Shown one piece after another: positions 7,975 to 16,828 of a stretch of 64,000 bases of DNA. The stretch is from CALGYY01 sp963678485 (lineage in GTDB: Bacteria > Bacteroidota > Bacteroidia > Bacteroidales > CAIWKO01): positions 2,232,001 to 2,296,000 of the forward strand of contig OY782882.1 of NCBI GenBank assembly GCA_963678485.1, written 5' to 3'. The notes beneath the pieces were generated by a model. The model saw only the letters and a program-made list of their open reading frames with translations. It searched no databases and had not been told where the DNA came from. The position numbers and the translations under genes are program-made. Each line of letters begins with the position of its first letter. Positions within the stretch are counted from its first letter, which is position 1.

Positions 7975-9273
7975 ATGTCAACCCAATTCCAATTTCCTTT
8001 GTTGCAGAATGCTGATCTCAAAGGCAAGATCGTACTTGTTCGTGTTGACCACAATGTGGTAAAAAAAGGAATTATACACGATCCTTACCGAATCGATGCG
8101 ACCATTGGAACCCTTTATTATATCAACGCAAAAGGAGGGAAGATCATATTAATGACGCACGTCGGGCGTCCAAAAAATAAAAAGACCGGAGAAATTACAA
8201 TCAGCGAAGATACCTCTGTACAACCTATTGTTGACTATATTCAAAACAAGCTTCACATAACGCTTAAGGTCCCGGAATTTCAGGCTCACGACACAGAAGG
8301 ATACCTGGGAATAGAAACCAGCGTGAATCATTTAATACGGGATTTGCGCGAGAATGTAATTGATGGTATATATCTTCCGAATACCCGCTGGTTTGCAGGT
8401 GAAGAGGATAAAGGCGAACTGGCCGATCGTTTTGCCTATCAGTTGGCTGGATTGGCCGATATTTACGTAAACGATGCATTCGGGAGTTGGCAGGCACATG
8501 CGTCAACCGTTAGAGTGACTAAATATCTGCCTTCATTTGCGGGATTCCTCATGCAAAAGGAAATTGCAAACCTCGACCGAATCTTTCAGCCTGAGCGTCC
8601 TTTTGTCGCAGTAGTGGCTGGCGCAAAGTTCGACACCAAGATTGACTCTCTAAATGCCTTATTGAAAGTGTGCGATCAGCTAGTATTGGGTGGCGTAATC
8701 TACAATGCCTATCTCTGTGCGAAATATGGGATTGAAATCAAAGGCATCGAAGCTGACGATATGGAACATGCTCGCGATTTTGTAGAATTCGAAAAACAAT
8801 ATCCGGGCAAACTCATCGAACTGCCCTTCATTGTAGAGTCCGACACCATGGATGGCAAAATTGACGGGCAATACCGCACTCATGATATTCGTACATTAAA
8901 GGCCGGCACCAAACTAAACTATGTCCTTGATGCTGACCCTGCTTCCTTTCACGAATCAAATGTGTTGGATGTATTTAAAAATGCACATACTGTTTTTGTA
9001 AATGCTGTAATGGGCTATACTCCTCACTTCAACGAAGGGACCATTGCGCTGGATGAGTTGATTGATAAAAATCCTAAAGCGGTAAAACTCTACGGGGGAG
9101 GAGATACCATGCAAGAACTTAAACGCTTATTGCCCGGACTTTATATTGTTGCTATCGACAATCCGATGTACTATATCTTTACCGGTGGTGGCGCGGTTCT
9201 TAAAGCAATTCAGGAAAATAGTGTGTATGGAATGGAACCCGTTAAAGCCTTAAGAGATAATCAAAAAGGTTAA
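7975..9273 (+). CDS. pgk: Divergent phosphoglycerate kinase
   Basis: At 432 residues it is some 30 residues longer than usual PGK. Family landmarks are present: VLVRVDHNV for VRVDFNVP, MTHVGRPK for the SHLGRP loop, IYVNDAFG, AGAKFDTKI for GGAKVSDKI, the GGGDT nucleotide loop near the end and FTGGGAVL. Others are altered: the HRAHAS segment reads WQAHAS, losing the His-Arg pair that contacts substrate, and the GPMGVFE motif reads NAVMGYTPHF. It should still bind nucleotide and a triose phosphate; whether it is the glycolytic enzyme or a specialised paralogue depends on whether a second copy exists elsewhere. It is co-transcribed with the nitroreductase. Confidence 0.85.
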   Translation: MSTQFQFPLLQNADLKGKIVLVRVDHNVVKKGIIHDPYRIDATIGTLYYINAKGGKIILMTHVGRPKNKKTGEITISEDTSVQPIVDYIQNKLHITLKVPEFQAHDTEGYLGIETSVNHLIRDLRENVIDGIYLPNTRWFAGEEDKGELADRFAYQLAGLADIYVNDAFGSWQAHASTVRVTKYLPSFAGFLMQKEIANLDRIFQPERPFVAVVAGAKFDTKIDSLNALLKVCDQLVLGGVIYNAYLCAKYGIEIKGIEADDMEHARDFVEFEKQYPGKLIELPFIVESDTMDGKIDGQYRTHDIRTLKAGTKLNYVLDADPASFHESNVLDVFKNAHTVFVNAVMGYTPHFNEGTIALDELIDKNPKAVKLYGGGDTMQELKRLLPGLYIVAIDNPMYYIFTGGGAVLKAIQENSVYGMEPVKALRDNQKG

Positions 9274-9347
9274 TGATATGTGTTCGTTATTTGATAAATA
9301 TCGCCAGGGTTAAGCTATTCATCTAGCATTTGCATTAAAGGTGCAGT

Positions 9348-10370
9348 TCAGGCTTCTGCCTTTTTCTTATCCATCTTATTCATCCACCGGAGTCCTTGAT
9401 AACTCAGTAGTCCAATGACTAACATTCCTAGTATAAACAAAGGATAGGAAATTCTCCAGTTTTCCGAGCCTGTCATCATCGACCATTCCGACATCCCGCC
9501 AATTCCGGAAAGCAGCGTTAATGGCATAAAGATCGTCGTGATAAAGGTCAATCGCCGAACAATTATATTTGTTTGATTCGCCGACTTTGCCATCTGATTA
9601 TTTAACATCGACAAATTCATCTCCATCAAACTGGTTACGATTTCACGATATGTTTCGGTGAGTTCAAATGACTTGGCGAGGTGATCATATATATCTCTGA
9701 AATGGTAAATGGCGGCTTCCTTTACAAAATGGCAATCTTTACGACATAGTTTAATTAGAATTTCCCGTTCATGAAATAGACTTTTCCTGAGCGAAAGTAA
9801 ATCGCGTCGTAACTGCTGGAGACTGCCAAGATCGAAGTCTGAAGGATTAGTGAGAATTTCATCTTCCGCTTTGTCCAACTCGTCTTCAAGCCCTTCAATA
9901 GCGATGAATTTTTGATCCACGATATGATCAAGAATGATGTGCAGCAAAAAGTCCGGTCCGTGCGCCGCACGCGAGATTTCCTGTTCCACATTTTTTTTAA
10001 TACCCGCGAAGAGCTTTATATTATCAGGGGTTCCACGATTTACAGAAATCAAAAAATTCGATCCCAAAAAGAGATTGATTTCATCAATAGAAAGTGTCTT
10101 ATCCGAATAATTAAAGGCATTAAAAAGAATATAGGTGTTGCTTGGAAAATTCTCAATCTTTGGTACCTGAAAATCATCCAGACAATCTTCTATTGATAGG
10201 GGGTGTATGCCAAAGGGCTCGATAAGCACACTCAAATCTTCAAGTGTAGGTTTACTATAGGAAAGCCAAAAAAATCCGCCAGTACTGGCTTTTTCAATGG
10301 CTTCTGCGGCCGTTGACACCTGATGTATTTTTCCTGCATCAGTAATATGATAATAGGATGAACCGGGCAT
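9348..10370 (-). CDS. corA: CorA-family divalent metal transporter (GMS variant)
   Basis: The 340-residue protein has the CorA plan: a soluble alpha/beta funnel, a long helix (about 200-270, with EIVTSLMEMNLSMLNNQMAKS) and two C-terminal membrane helices (about 280-300 and 310-330). The pore-mouth signature at the end of the first helix reads GIGGMSEW, so the canonical GMN is GMS. It conducts Mg2+ or a related divalent ion across the inner membrane as a pentamer. The last residues KKKAEA form a basic tail, in keeping with an in-facing C-terminus. It converges on the pgk-like gene with no terminator visible between them. The changed selectivity motif leaves the ion uncertain. Confidence 0.85.
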   Translation of the reverse strand: MPGSSYYHITDAGKIHQVSTAAEAIEKASTGGFFWLSYSKPTLEDLSVLIEPFGIHPLSIEDCLDDFQVPKIENFPSNTYILFNAFNYSDKTLSIDEINLFLGSNFLISVNRGTPDNIKLFAGIKKNVEQEISRAAHGPDFLLHIILDHIVDQKFIAIEGLEDELDKAEDEILTNPSDFDLGSLQQLRRDLLSLRKSLFHEREILIKLCRKDCHFVKEAAIYHFRDIYDHLAKSFELTETYREIVTSLMEMNLSMLNNQMAKSANQTNIIVRRLTFITTIFMPLTLLSGIGGMSEWSMMTGSENWRISYPLFILGMLVIGLLSYQGLRWMNKMDKKKAEA

Positions 10371-10443
10371 ATGTTAAGAATATTTATCTTATATTAATTT
10401 AATAGATTAAAAAGGAACAGGCTTCATTTTTTACACCATCGTT

Positions 10444-11283
10444 TTATTCGTGAGCCTTGGTTTTTAAAAGCCGAAGGCGAATTAAAAGCCTTAGGCGAAC
10501 AATCCCGCCAACGGCGGAGGGTATAATACCGCGCCCTTCTAGGGCGGAATGTTGGGGTCGGGGTTCATACTCGAGATTCCTTTTCCAAATTATAAACATC
10601 GCTGCAAGGTGCATTGCTGCGCCAATAGAAAACAGCCACCATTTGAAATCCATGGGAACATAAGTGATTGCATAGGGCATGGTTTGGTCATATAAACTGA
10701 GATCAAAAATCTGCCCCCAGCTAAATTTTTGTAGCATGAAGTCAAGATAGTCTTCAATATACGATGCAATTACAACCAGCGATCCCGCAACCAGTAGGGC
10801 CCACACCCATGGTCCAGTTGTGCATTGTTTTGTTTTTCCTACATAATAATGAATGAGAAAAAATAATCCAATCATGCAAAGTGAATTAATCACAGGCGCC
10901 AGTACCGGACCTACCCAGGTACAAGGAATTAAAAAAAGCACATCCCAAGTTAGCAGAGAAGACGGCCATTTAAGCAGAGCATACAAAAAAACGTAGTAGA
11001 AAATATCCCAGATAGCGAAGGTAAAAATGAAGTAGCCAAACTTCTCAATTTTGTTTCTGCCTGCAATAATACCAATACCTGCAAGCATAATCAATGTAGC
11101 TACTTCGCGTAAGAATTCCGTAAGCGCTATATCTGGTGCTATAAGTTTCATGGGAAACATAAAGCCTTCCGGATAATAGAGCTTACGGATATACACCACC
11201 ACCGCTGTTTCTAAAAACGCCATTGCGATGGCAAAAAAGGTCACCCACCAAAGAGTGCTACGTGAGCCTGACTGCAACATCAT
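10444..11283 (-). CDS. Multi-pass membrane protein of unknown function
   Basis: Unrecognised. The 279-residue protein has about seven membrane segments (near residues 12-32, 52-74, 83-105, 111-128, 132-150, 160-182 and 215-235). The last 40 residues (from about RPQHSALEG) are basic, low in hydrophobicity and encoded entirely by a palindromic repeat, so the natural end of the protein may have been near YEPRP before the repeat extended it. It is the last gene of a minus-strand operon, 5 bp after the preceding small membrane protein. The context of regulator plus membrane proteins suggests a shared envelope role, which is inference. Confidence 0.75.
   Translation of the reverse strand: MMLQSGSRSTLWWVTFFAIAMAFLETAVVVYIRKLYYPEGFMFPMKLIAPDIALTEFLREVATLIMLAGIGIIAGRNKIEKFGYFIFTFAIWDIFYYVFLYALLKWPSSLLTWDVLFLIPCTWVGPVLAPVINSLCMIGLFFLIHYYVGKTKQCTTGPWVWALLVAGSLVVIASYIEDYLDFMLQKFSWGQIFDLSLYDQTMPYAITYVPMDFKWWLFSIGAAMHLAAMFIIWKRNLEYEPRPQHSALEGRGIIPSAVGGIVRLRLLIRLRLLKTKAHE
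10466..10560. repeat. Cluster of short palindromes (REP-like) overlapping a gene 3' end
   Basis: Four small hairpins lie in a row: AGCCGAAGGC, AGCCTTAGGC, CCGCCAACGGCGG and CCGCGCCCTTCTAGGGCGG, each with 3-7 bp stems. They are GC-rich against an AT-rich setting. The array lies inside the last codons of the membrane protein at 10444-11283. Confidence 0.6.
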
Positions 11284-11288
11284 TTTCT

Positions 11289-11762
11289 CTATTGCTGGAA
11301 AGGCGTTGGTATTGTTTGCTTTTTCTGCATGGCCGATCGAACTTGATATTCAAAAAAGATAAGTCCGCAATAGGTCATGACAAATGTGGTAAAGAAATTT
11401 GCCTGAACCAGACCGTTTGAAAGGCCTTCGGTACCTGCAATCAAAGCCGCCAGTCCACCAAACAATCCAACAATTAATGCAATGATAGGCGCATGATGTT
11501 GTATGCCTTCCTGAGCCGTCATTGTTGAGTAACTCTTGCGATCAATCGCATACATCGGCAATAGGATTGCAAACACATAGCCGATACAAGCAAGAGAATA
11601 TAGAAACAATCCAAGAAAAATATAGAGATAAATATCTTCTCCATGTCCTAAAGTCTCCAGCTTGTCATTAAACACAAGCAGCATCAGGAAAAACAGACTG
11701 AATGTGACAACCAGTGTTTTTACAAGAGCAAGTAAACTGACAACAAACATGTTTATTTTCAT
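11289..11762 (-). CDS. Four-helix small membrane protein, unknown function
   Basis: Unrecognised. The 157-residue protein has four predicted membrane segments (about 5-29, 45-70, 88-110 and 118-138), with charged links and a polar C-terminal tail ending TPTPFQQ. It starts at an ATG at 11762, 33 bp after the stop of the LRR protein, and ends 5 bp before the next gene in the same direction. Tight spacing with its neighbours supports co-transcription from the promoter near 15605-15636. No catalytic motif is visible. Confidence 0.75.
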   Translation of the reverse strand: MKINMFVVSLLALVKTLVVTFSLFFLMLLVFNDKLETLGHGEDIYLYIFLGLFLYSLACIGYVFAILLPMYAIDRKSYSTMTAQEGIQHHAPIIALIVGLFGGLAALIAGTEGLSNGLVQANFFTTFVMTYCGLIFFEYQVRSAMQKKQTIPTPFQQ

Positions 11763-11795
11763 GACTATAATATTATGAAGTGAAATGTGTGTTGG

Positions 11796-14585
11796 TTAGT
11801 AAGTAGACGAATTATAATATCCATAAATAATGCGGACACCGGGGAGATTCTCCTTTAGTTCTCGTTTTGTTTTGTTGTCCATATAGGAATCCAAATACAA
11901 CACTTTGAGCTTATCCAGTTTGTATAGAGGCGCGAAATCAGTGATACCTGAACTACCCGACAGATAAAGAACCTCTAAGGATTTTAAATCACCCAAAAAT
12001 GAAATATCACTGTAGTAGTTGTTCGACAACTGTAAAATTCTCAGTTTTGGAAGCTGTTTCAATATTGAATAATCAGTAATCTGACAATTGTTCGCCGTCA
12101 GTATCTCAAGATTCTTCAGGTTTTTTAATGGGATTATAGTTGTAATATTTGTACCTGAAATGTCCAGCTCTTTCAAGTTGCTGAGGTTTTTCAACGAATC
12201 CAAACTGCTCACCATGGTACCTGAAATATTGAGGTATTCCAGCTTAGTCAAGCTGTTCAAAATGCTGATATCACTAACCGAATTTGAAGAAATATTAAGT
12301 CTTTTTAAATCGGTGTAATGCTCTAGTGCTTCTAAATCCGTCACGCTGTTAGATCCAACGTTCAGATCTTCGAGCTTAACAAACAAGGGTTTCACCGATT
12401 CCGGATCACGGAAATATCCGAACACATCGCGATCCAGCATGTAATAGTTCGTAAGCATATACAAACTACTGATTCCGTTGCCCGAAAGATTAATCTTTTT
12501 CAACGACGCAAATTCCGATAGTAAATTCATCAAACCGGCATCAGCACTGCCAAAATTATTCGACGAAAGATCGATTTCCTCTAGATTTGCCATTACCGGA
12601 ATTTTCGAGAAATCATTATTTTTTTGAGCATTCAAATTCAGTGAACGCAACGAAACAAAATCTTTCAACGGTGTGTAATCCTTGGTATTTGTGCCACTCA
12701 GGTCGAGTTCGCGCAATTGTTTTAATGTAGCCAATTGTTTTAAATCGATGTCGGAAGTATTCTGCGCCAGATTCAGATATTGAAGATTTTTCTGACGAGT
12801 AATCCCGCTAAAATCATTAATGTAATTACCATTAATGTATAGCCGTTCAAGGCTTGATAGCGCAGGAATCTTTGCTGTTGAATAGATCGAATTAGTCGAC
12901 AATCGCAACGTCTTAAGCTGGGTAAATGAAGCCAGATCATTATAACTTTGCATATTGTTATTACTCAAATCTAATTCTGAAATTTTATAAAAAACGTCTG
13001 CAAATTCCATTGAATCCAATTGCATATTAGTCAGTGAAAGCTTACTGAATACTCCCGTTTCACTTAATTGATAGATCTGTCGGGCAGTCTCCTGATCCTG
13101 TCGGTTCCAGGATTGCCATCCAGCATCTTTATAATCTGTAAGAAATTCATACATCCTACGATTCAATTCTTCATTGAAATCGGGACGGTATTCGGGATCG
13201 TAATAATCATCAGTTTCATAACTCTTGTAGGCGGTGAAACGATCAGCATAATCACTGGGAACATCCTGAGGAATATCGCGGCTTTCGGCAGGCAGCTTCA
13301 TCAATTCGGGAAGTACCGCCGTAGAACCCATACTAAGCAAATAGTATTTATCGAGATTCTTTGATTTTTGAATATTGAATTTCGTAATCACCAAATCCCA
13401 GTTCTGACAAGCGAAGAGCACGAGTACAATGTAGAAAGCCCAACCGTTTGCACGGAATAAATACCAGTTGCTTTTCTTTGCAAAAATTTTCACAAAGGTT
13501 GTAATCAGTCCAATGAGCGTAAGTGTAAGCCAAATGTAAACCCCAATACGACGGTAGGTGAGACTGTATTCAGCTACGTATAAGTAATTTCTGTAGGCTG
13601 TTGAAATAAGAACAACAATGTTCTGAACAATCCAGATAATTGCAAGGCTCATGATAGGCTTGTTCCCTGTAGCGAAATTCAAATGCCCGCGGAAGAAGAA
13701 CAGTATTATCAAAATTGCAATTGCAATAGAGATAATCATATTGGTCGTTCCCTGATGAACATAATCCGAATACGTCATTCCCGTAGGTAGTTCGCTTGGA
13801 TTGATCCACAAATAATAGATGTCAAGAACATTCACCACCAGCAACAATAGATTCAGTAAGGCAAGAAGAATAAGTCCTGAGCTGATTTCCCAGCGGACAT
13901 TCACCGCTTTCCCAAAGATTTTGTTCTCTTTGGATTGAATTAATTCGGGATTCAATAAATTCGAACGTGCCGCATCCCAACGCAACCATGCGGGGAAATT
14001 ACGATGATAAAAGAAACCGTACAGCAAAAGAAATCCAAGGAAGGTAAAGCGAACCCAGGGCCAGCTAATAAAATCCAGTTTAATTTTTCTTGTAAGATCG
14101 AGGAATAAAGGATTAGATCGCTGATACAAAACAAAAAATACAATCAATACCACCAGGATTCCTGCACCAATGCCCAGTCTGATCCAAAAACGACTTCCTC
14201 GCGTTTGTGCTGAGCCACTCTTACGCTTAATAAAATCGGCGATGATAAAACCGATCGACGAAAGATAAGAATACAATGAATAAATGCCGGCAAGCACAAC
14301 GGAAGAATTTCGACTGATACTATACGCAGAGAGCAAACTGAGAGAAACAATATTCGCCACTACCGAGACCGCGGTTCCAAACATGGCAACGCAAACACCG
14401 GAGACCAGAGTTCCTGAAGCAGCAACATACCATTTGCTGTCTTTAAGGTTAGAGGGGTTACGCCAAATCAACAATATTATCGCAGCTAAGGAAAAAATCA
14501 AAAAATTAATCCCAGGCGTTTGTTGATAAAACATCCAGCTATACAGGATAACCGAGATGATCAGAATCCAATCATTTTTCTTCAT
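11796..14585 (-). CDS. DUF4173-like membrane domain fused to leucine-rich repeats
   Basis: A 929-residue protein in two parts. Residues 1 to about 415 contain roughly ten or more membrane helices and resemble DUF4153/DUF4173 membrane proteins (start MKKNDWILIISVIL, with PGINFLIF near residue 24). After a charged linker (about 430-530, with ESRDIPQDVPSDYADRF) the C-terminal part from about 535 to 915 is a run of some 15 leucine-rich repeats of 21-23 residues, with units such as LEYLNISGTMVSSLDSLKNLS. The LRR part resembles the internalin-type LRR_4 repeats that bind protein partners. It lies in an operon behind a winged-helix regulator. The fusion is the notable feature; ligand and side of the membrane are unknown. 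Confidence 0.85.
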   Translation of the reverse strand: MKKNDWILIISVILYSWMFYQQTPGINFLIFSLAAIILLIWRNPSNLKDSKWYVAASGTLVSGVCVAMFGTAVSVVANIVSLSLLSAYSISRNSSVVLAGIYSLYSYLSSIGFIIADFIKRKSGSAQTRGSRFWIRLGIGAGILVVLIVFFVLYQRSNPLFLDLTRKIKLDFISWPWVRFTFLGFLLLYGFFYHRNFPAWLRWDAARSNLLNPELIQSKENKIFGKAVNVRWEISSGLILLALLNLLLLVVNVLDIYYLWINPSELPTGMTYSDYVHQGTTNMIISIAIAILIILFFFRGHLNFATGNKPIMSLAIIWIVQNIVVLISTAYRNYLYVAEYSLTYRRIGVYIWLTLTLIGLITTFVKIFAKKSNWYLFRANGWAFYIVLVLFACQNWDLVITKFNIQKSKNLDKYYLLSMGSTAVLPELMKLPAESRDIPQDVPSDYADRFTAYKSYETDDYYDPEYRPDFNEELNRRMYEFLTDYKDAGWQSWNRQDQETARQIYQLSETGVFSKLSLTNMQLDSMEFADVFYKISELDLSNNNMQSYNDLASFTQLKTLRLSTNSIYSTAKIPALSSLERLYINGNYINDFSGITRQKNLQYLNLAQNTSDIDLKQLATLKQLRELDLSGTNTKDYTPLKDFVSLRSLNLNAQKNNDFSKIPVMANLEEIDLSSNNFGSADAGLMNLLSEFASLKKINLSGNGISSLYMLTNYYMLDRDVFGYFRDPESVKPLFVKLEDLNVGSNSVTDLEALEHYTDLKRLNISSNSVSDISILNSLTKLEYLNISGTMVSSLDSLKNLSNLKELDISGTNITTIIPLKNLKNLEILTANNCQITDYSILKQLPKLRILQLSNNYYSDISFLGDLKSLEVLYLSGSSGITDFAPLYKLDKLKVLYLDSYMDNKTKRELKENLPGVRIIYGYYNSSTY

Positions 14586-14638
14586 ACGTTGGTTTTTCAG
14601 GTTGTTTAATTGTACTGTTTTAATAGCAAAGCTGAGTA

Positions 14639-14944
14639 CTATTGTTTCATGCGTATAAGTTTTTCAAGTGCTTCCAGATGTTCGTTAAATGCTTTTCGTC
14701 CTTCCTGGGTAACCGAGTAGGTGGTTCGGGGTTTCTTTCCAACAAATTGTTTGTGTACTGAAATATATCCGCTTTTTTCTAAGGCCGATAAGTGACTGGC
14801 TAAATTACCGTCAGTCACATCAAGCAAGTCTTTGAGCGCATTAAAATCCAGCTTTTCGTTAACCATAAGCAGCGACATCGCGCCCAAACGAATGCGATTC
14901 TCAAAAGTTTTATTCAGCGTATTCAGGTCCAGACGGGTGTTCAT
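14639..14944 (-). CDS. Winged-helix transcriptional regulator (HTH_34/ArsR-like)
   Basis: The frame begins with an ATG at 14942-14944 that overlaps the stop of the upstream gene (ATGA), giving 101 residues. An earlier in-frame start would run through the preceding gene and is rejected. Visible text is typical of the one-domain winged helix: IRLGAMSLLMVNEKLDFNALKDLL, the recognition helix DGNLASHLSALEKSGYI, and the wing KPRTTYSVTQEGRKAF. Small regulators of this kind often control the operon they sit in. Its partner here is the membrane protein at 14941-15576, with which translation is coupled. The ligand, if any, is unknown. Confidence 0.9.
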   Translation of the reverse strand: MNTRLDLNTLNKTFENRIRLGAMSLLMVNEKLDFNALKDLLDVTDGNLASHLSALEKSGYISVHKQFVGKKPRTTYSVTQEGRKAFNEHLEALEKLIRMKQ

Positions 14945-15576
14945 CGTTCGTGTCGGTAATACATCACTATTCCGTAAATAATATGGAGCACACCAAATCC
15001 TGCAGCCCAGATAATCAGGCCATAGCCTACCCAAAGACAACCAATGAGTCCAAGGATAATTTCAGAAATTCCCAATGCGCGCACATCGTTGTGTGTGAAT
15101 TTACTCGCATTCAATAAAGCCAATCCATAAAAAATCAATGTCACTGGCGCAACCAAATAAATTACCCGGTTATACACAAGTAATACACAGAAAACGCCGC
15201 CAGTAATCAATGGAATAAATACATGCCACATGAAGCGACGTGTGGCGGGAGTCCATACCTGATAGCCTTTGCGACGGGCATTGCGATAAGTAAAATAAAA
15301 ACCAACCCCCAACGCCAGACCCAATACAACCATTGCGTCAGTCAGGAAAAACAAAATGAAATTTATATTTAAGCGCGCATCCACAATGGCCAAATCATAA
15401 TATCGGTCGTTTAGTATCCCGATATCCATATAGAAATAGGCAACTAATGCCCCGGCTAATGCAAAGAGCCCGGCGAAAACGCCCGAAAGGCCACTTAAAG
15501 ATAAGAAGCGAGAGGATTGCTCCATCAGGGATTTGATCTCTGCTAATGTTTTTAACGGTTCCTGCTCCTGTGTCAT
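14941..15576 (-). CDS. Six-helix membrane protein, operon leader with winged-helix regulator
   Basis: Unrecognised by name. The 211-residue protein begins MTQEQEPLKTLAEI; a TTG three codons earlier is less likely than this ATG. An amphipathic N-terminal stretch of about 30 residues is followed by about six membrane helices in pairs (near 32-52, 72-95, 120-140, 142-160, 168-188 and 190-205). The stop codon overlaps the start of the winged-helix regulator. Such membrane protein/regulator pairs are common in Bacteroidota, and the membrane partner may sense envelope state, which is inference. A strong promoter lies 29 bp upstream. Confidence 0.8.
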   Translation of the reverse strand: MTQEQEPLKTLAEIKSLMEQSSRFLSLSGLSGVFAGLFALAGALVAYFYMDIGILNDRYYDLAIVDARLNINFILFFLTDAMVVLGLALGVGFYFTYRNARRKGYQVWTPATRRFMWHVFIPLITGGVFCVLLVYNRVIYLVAPVTLIFYGLALLNASKFTHNDVRALGISEIILGLIGCLWVGYGLIIWAAGFGVLHIIYGIVMYYRHER

Positions 15577-15604
15577 AGGTATCAATTAAAAGTACTTTGC
15601 GGCA

Positions 15605-15636
15605 CAAAGTTAATATGATATCCATACAATTGTCAA
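15605..15636 (-). promoter_or_regulatory. Bacteroidota promoter (TTG, 21 bp, TAACTTTG) for the membrane/LRR operon
   Basis: On the minus strand TTG (complement of 15634-15636) is followed after 21 bp by TAACTTTG (complement of 15605-15612), a full match to the consensus. It is placed 28 bp before the ATG at 15576. Confidence 0.8.
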
Positions 15637-15790
15637 AAAAAAAGTAAATATTTTATCAAAATATTTTTCAATCAATATTAATGTATTGAAAAATAATATA
15701 ATGCAATTAAAAAATTTTTGTGGAAAAGGAGTAGACGTCACTCTATGTCGCCGTTTTTGCCAGAAAACAATAACCTAAAAACCAAATGTC

Positions 15791-16747
15791 ATGCGTAAAT
15801 CAAGATTTTTAATGCTGTTCCTTATAAGCGGAATGCTTATGGCAGCAGTGCAAATGAGTGGCTGTGGAAGCAAAACCAACGATGTTGTTTCCATGAAGGA
15901 GACCGATCCTACTACCATAGTTGACGATGAGTCAAGTGCCAGTGATGTTTCTGAAGAACAGAAAGCGTCTACCGAAGCAAAAGATAAGGAAGCCAATATT
16001 GCCGATGTAAACCAGGCTCCACCACCACCCAATCCGGGACAGGTTCAGGAACGTATTCCGGAAAAGGTAATTAAGACGGCAGATATTTCCTATCAGGTAG
16101 AGACATTCAACAAAAGTCGCAAAGAAATCCTTGCTATTGTTAGTAAATCCAAGGCATTAGTCTCTTCGGAAAATCAAACAAACGACGGTTCCCGTCTAAC
16201 CAATACCATGACGATACGTGTGGATGCCGCTGCCTTTGATAGTCTTGTAGAAGCCTTGATGAGCGAAGCAATCTATGTGGATCATAAGATTATCAATGCA
16301 CAGGATGTTACTGAAGAATATGTCGACCTTACCGCACGGATGAAATCAAAAAAGGAAGTTGAAGCTCAGTATTCCGAAATCTTAAAAAAAGCCAGAACCA
16401 TCAACGAAATCCTTGAAGTCACCGAATATCTGAGAGCCATTCGTGAAGAAATTGAAAGCGTGGAAGGCCGGCTCAAATACATCAACGACCGCGTTGCATA
16501 TAGCACTATCACACTGACCTACTATGAGCAATTGGATGTGGTAAGCCAGCAACCCGATCGTACCTTCGGTTCACGCATGGGAGAAGCCTTTAGTTGGGGC
16601 TGGAATGGTTTGGTCAGTTTCTTTTTAGGAATCATTTACCTCTGGCCGCTTTGGGTGGTAATGGCCTTGGTCACATGGTTAGTGTTTTATCTTGTTAAAA
16701 GAGCTTCGCGTCGCCGTGCTGCGCGCAAAGCGAAAATAACTGCATAA
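15791..16747 (+). CDS. DUF4349 domain lipoprotein
   Basis: The 318-residue protein starts MRKSRFLML, has a lipobox ending MSGC (Cys about 25), an acidic low-complexity linker with PPPPNPGQ, and the DUF4349 domain from about residue 85 to 255. Typical features are KTADISYQVE, the coiled region EYVDLTARMKSKKEVEAQY, and VEGRLKYINDRVAYSTITLTYYE. A C-terminal membrane helix (about 275-298) is followed by a basic tail. The domain is found in many bacteria, usually as an anchored envelope protein of unknown action. It appears to be transcribed alone, with a strong terminator at 16829-16861. Confidence 0.9.
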   Translation: MRKSRFLMLFLISGMLMAAVQMSGCGSKTNDVVSMKETDPTTIVDDESSASDVSEEQKASTEAKDKEANIADVNQAPPPPNPGQVQERIPEKVIKTADISYQVETFNKSRKEILAIVSKSKALVSSENQTNDGSRLTNTMTIRVDAAAFDSLVEALMSEAIYVDHKIINAQDVTEEYVDLTARMKSKKEVEAQYSEILKKARTINEILEVTEYLRAIREEIESVEGRLKYINDRVAYSTITLTYYEQLDVVSQQPDRTFGSRMGEAFSWGWNGLVSFFLGIIYLWPLWVVMALVTWLVFYLVKRASRRRAARKAKITA

Positions 16748-16750
16748 TAA

Positions 16751-16826
16751 AAAACTCCCGGACAGCATGCTTCTGAGGATAATGAAGGGCGCAGGACCAA
16801 AGAGGCAAGATCACCGGGAATTTTTT
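16751..16826 (+). ncRNA. Possible structured RNA or long-loop terminator after the DUF4349 gene
   Basis: TCCCGG (16756-16761) pairs with CCGGGA (16814-16819), and flanking A and T tracts extend the stem with one mismatch. The 52-nt enclosed part has its own possible pairings (GCTTC near 16768 with GAAGGGC near 16784). A run of six T residues follows. It could be a folded 3' end, a small RNA or merely a terminator with an unusual loop. It does not carry the signal recognition particle RNA core. Confidence 0.3.
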
Positions 16827-16828
16827 CA

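Noticed and set aside
16751..16826. Signal recognition particle RNA
   Set aside because: The conserved GGAAGGAAGCAGC-type core of SRP domain IV is missing.
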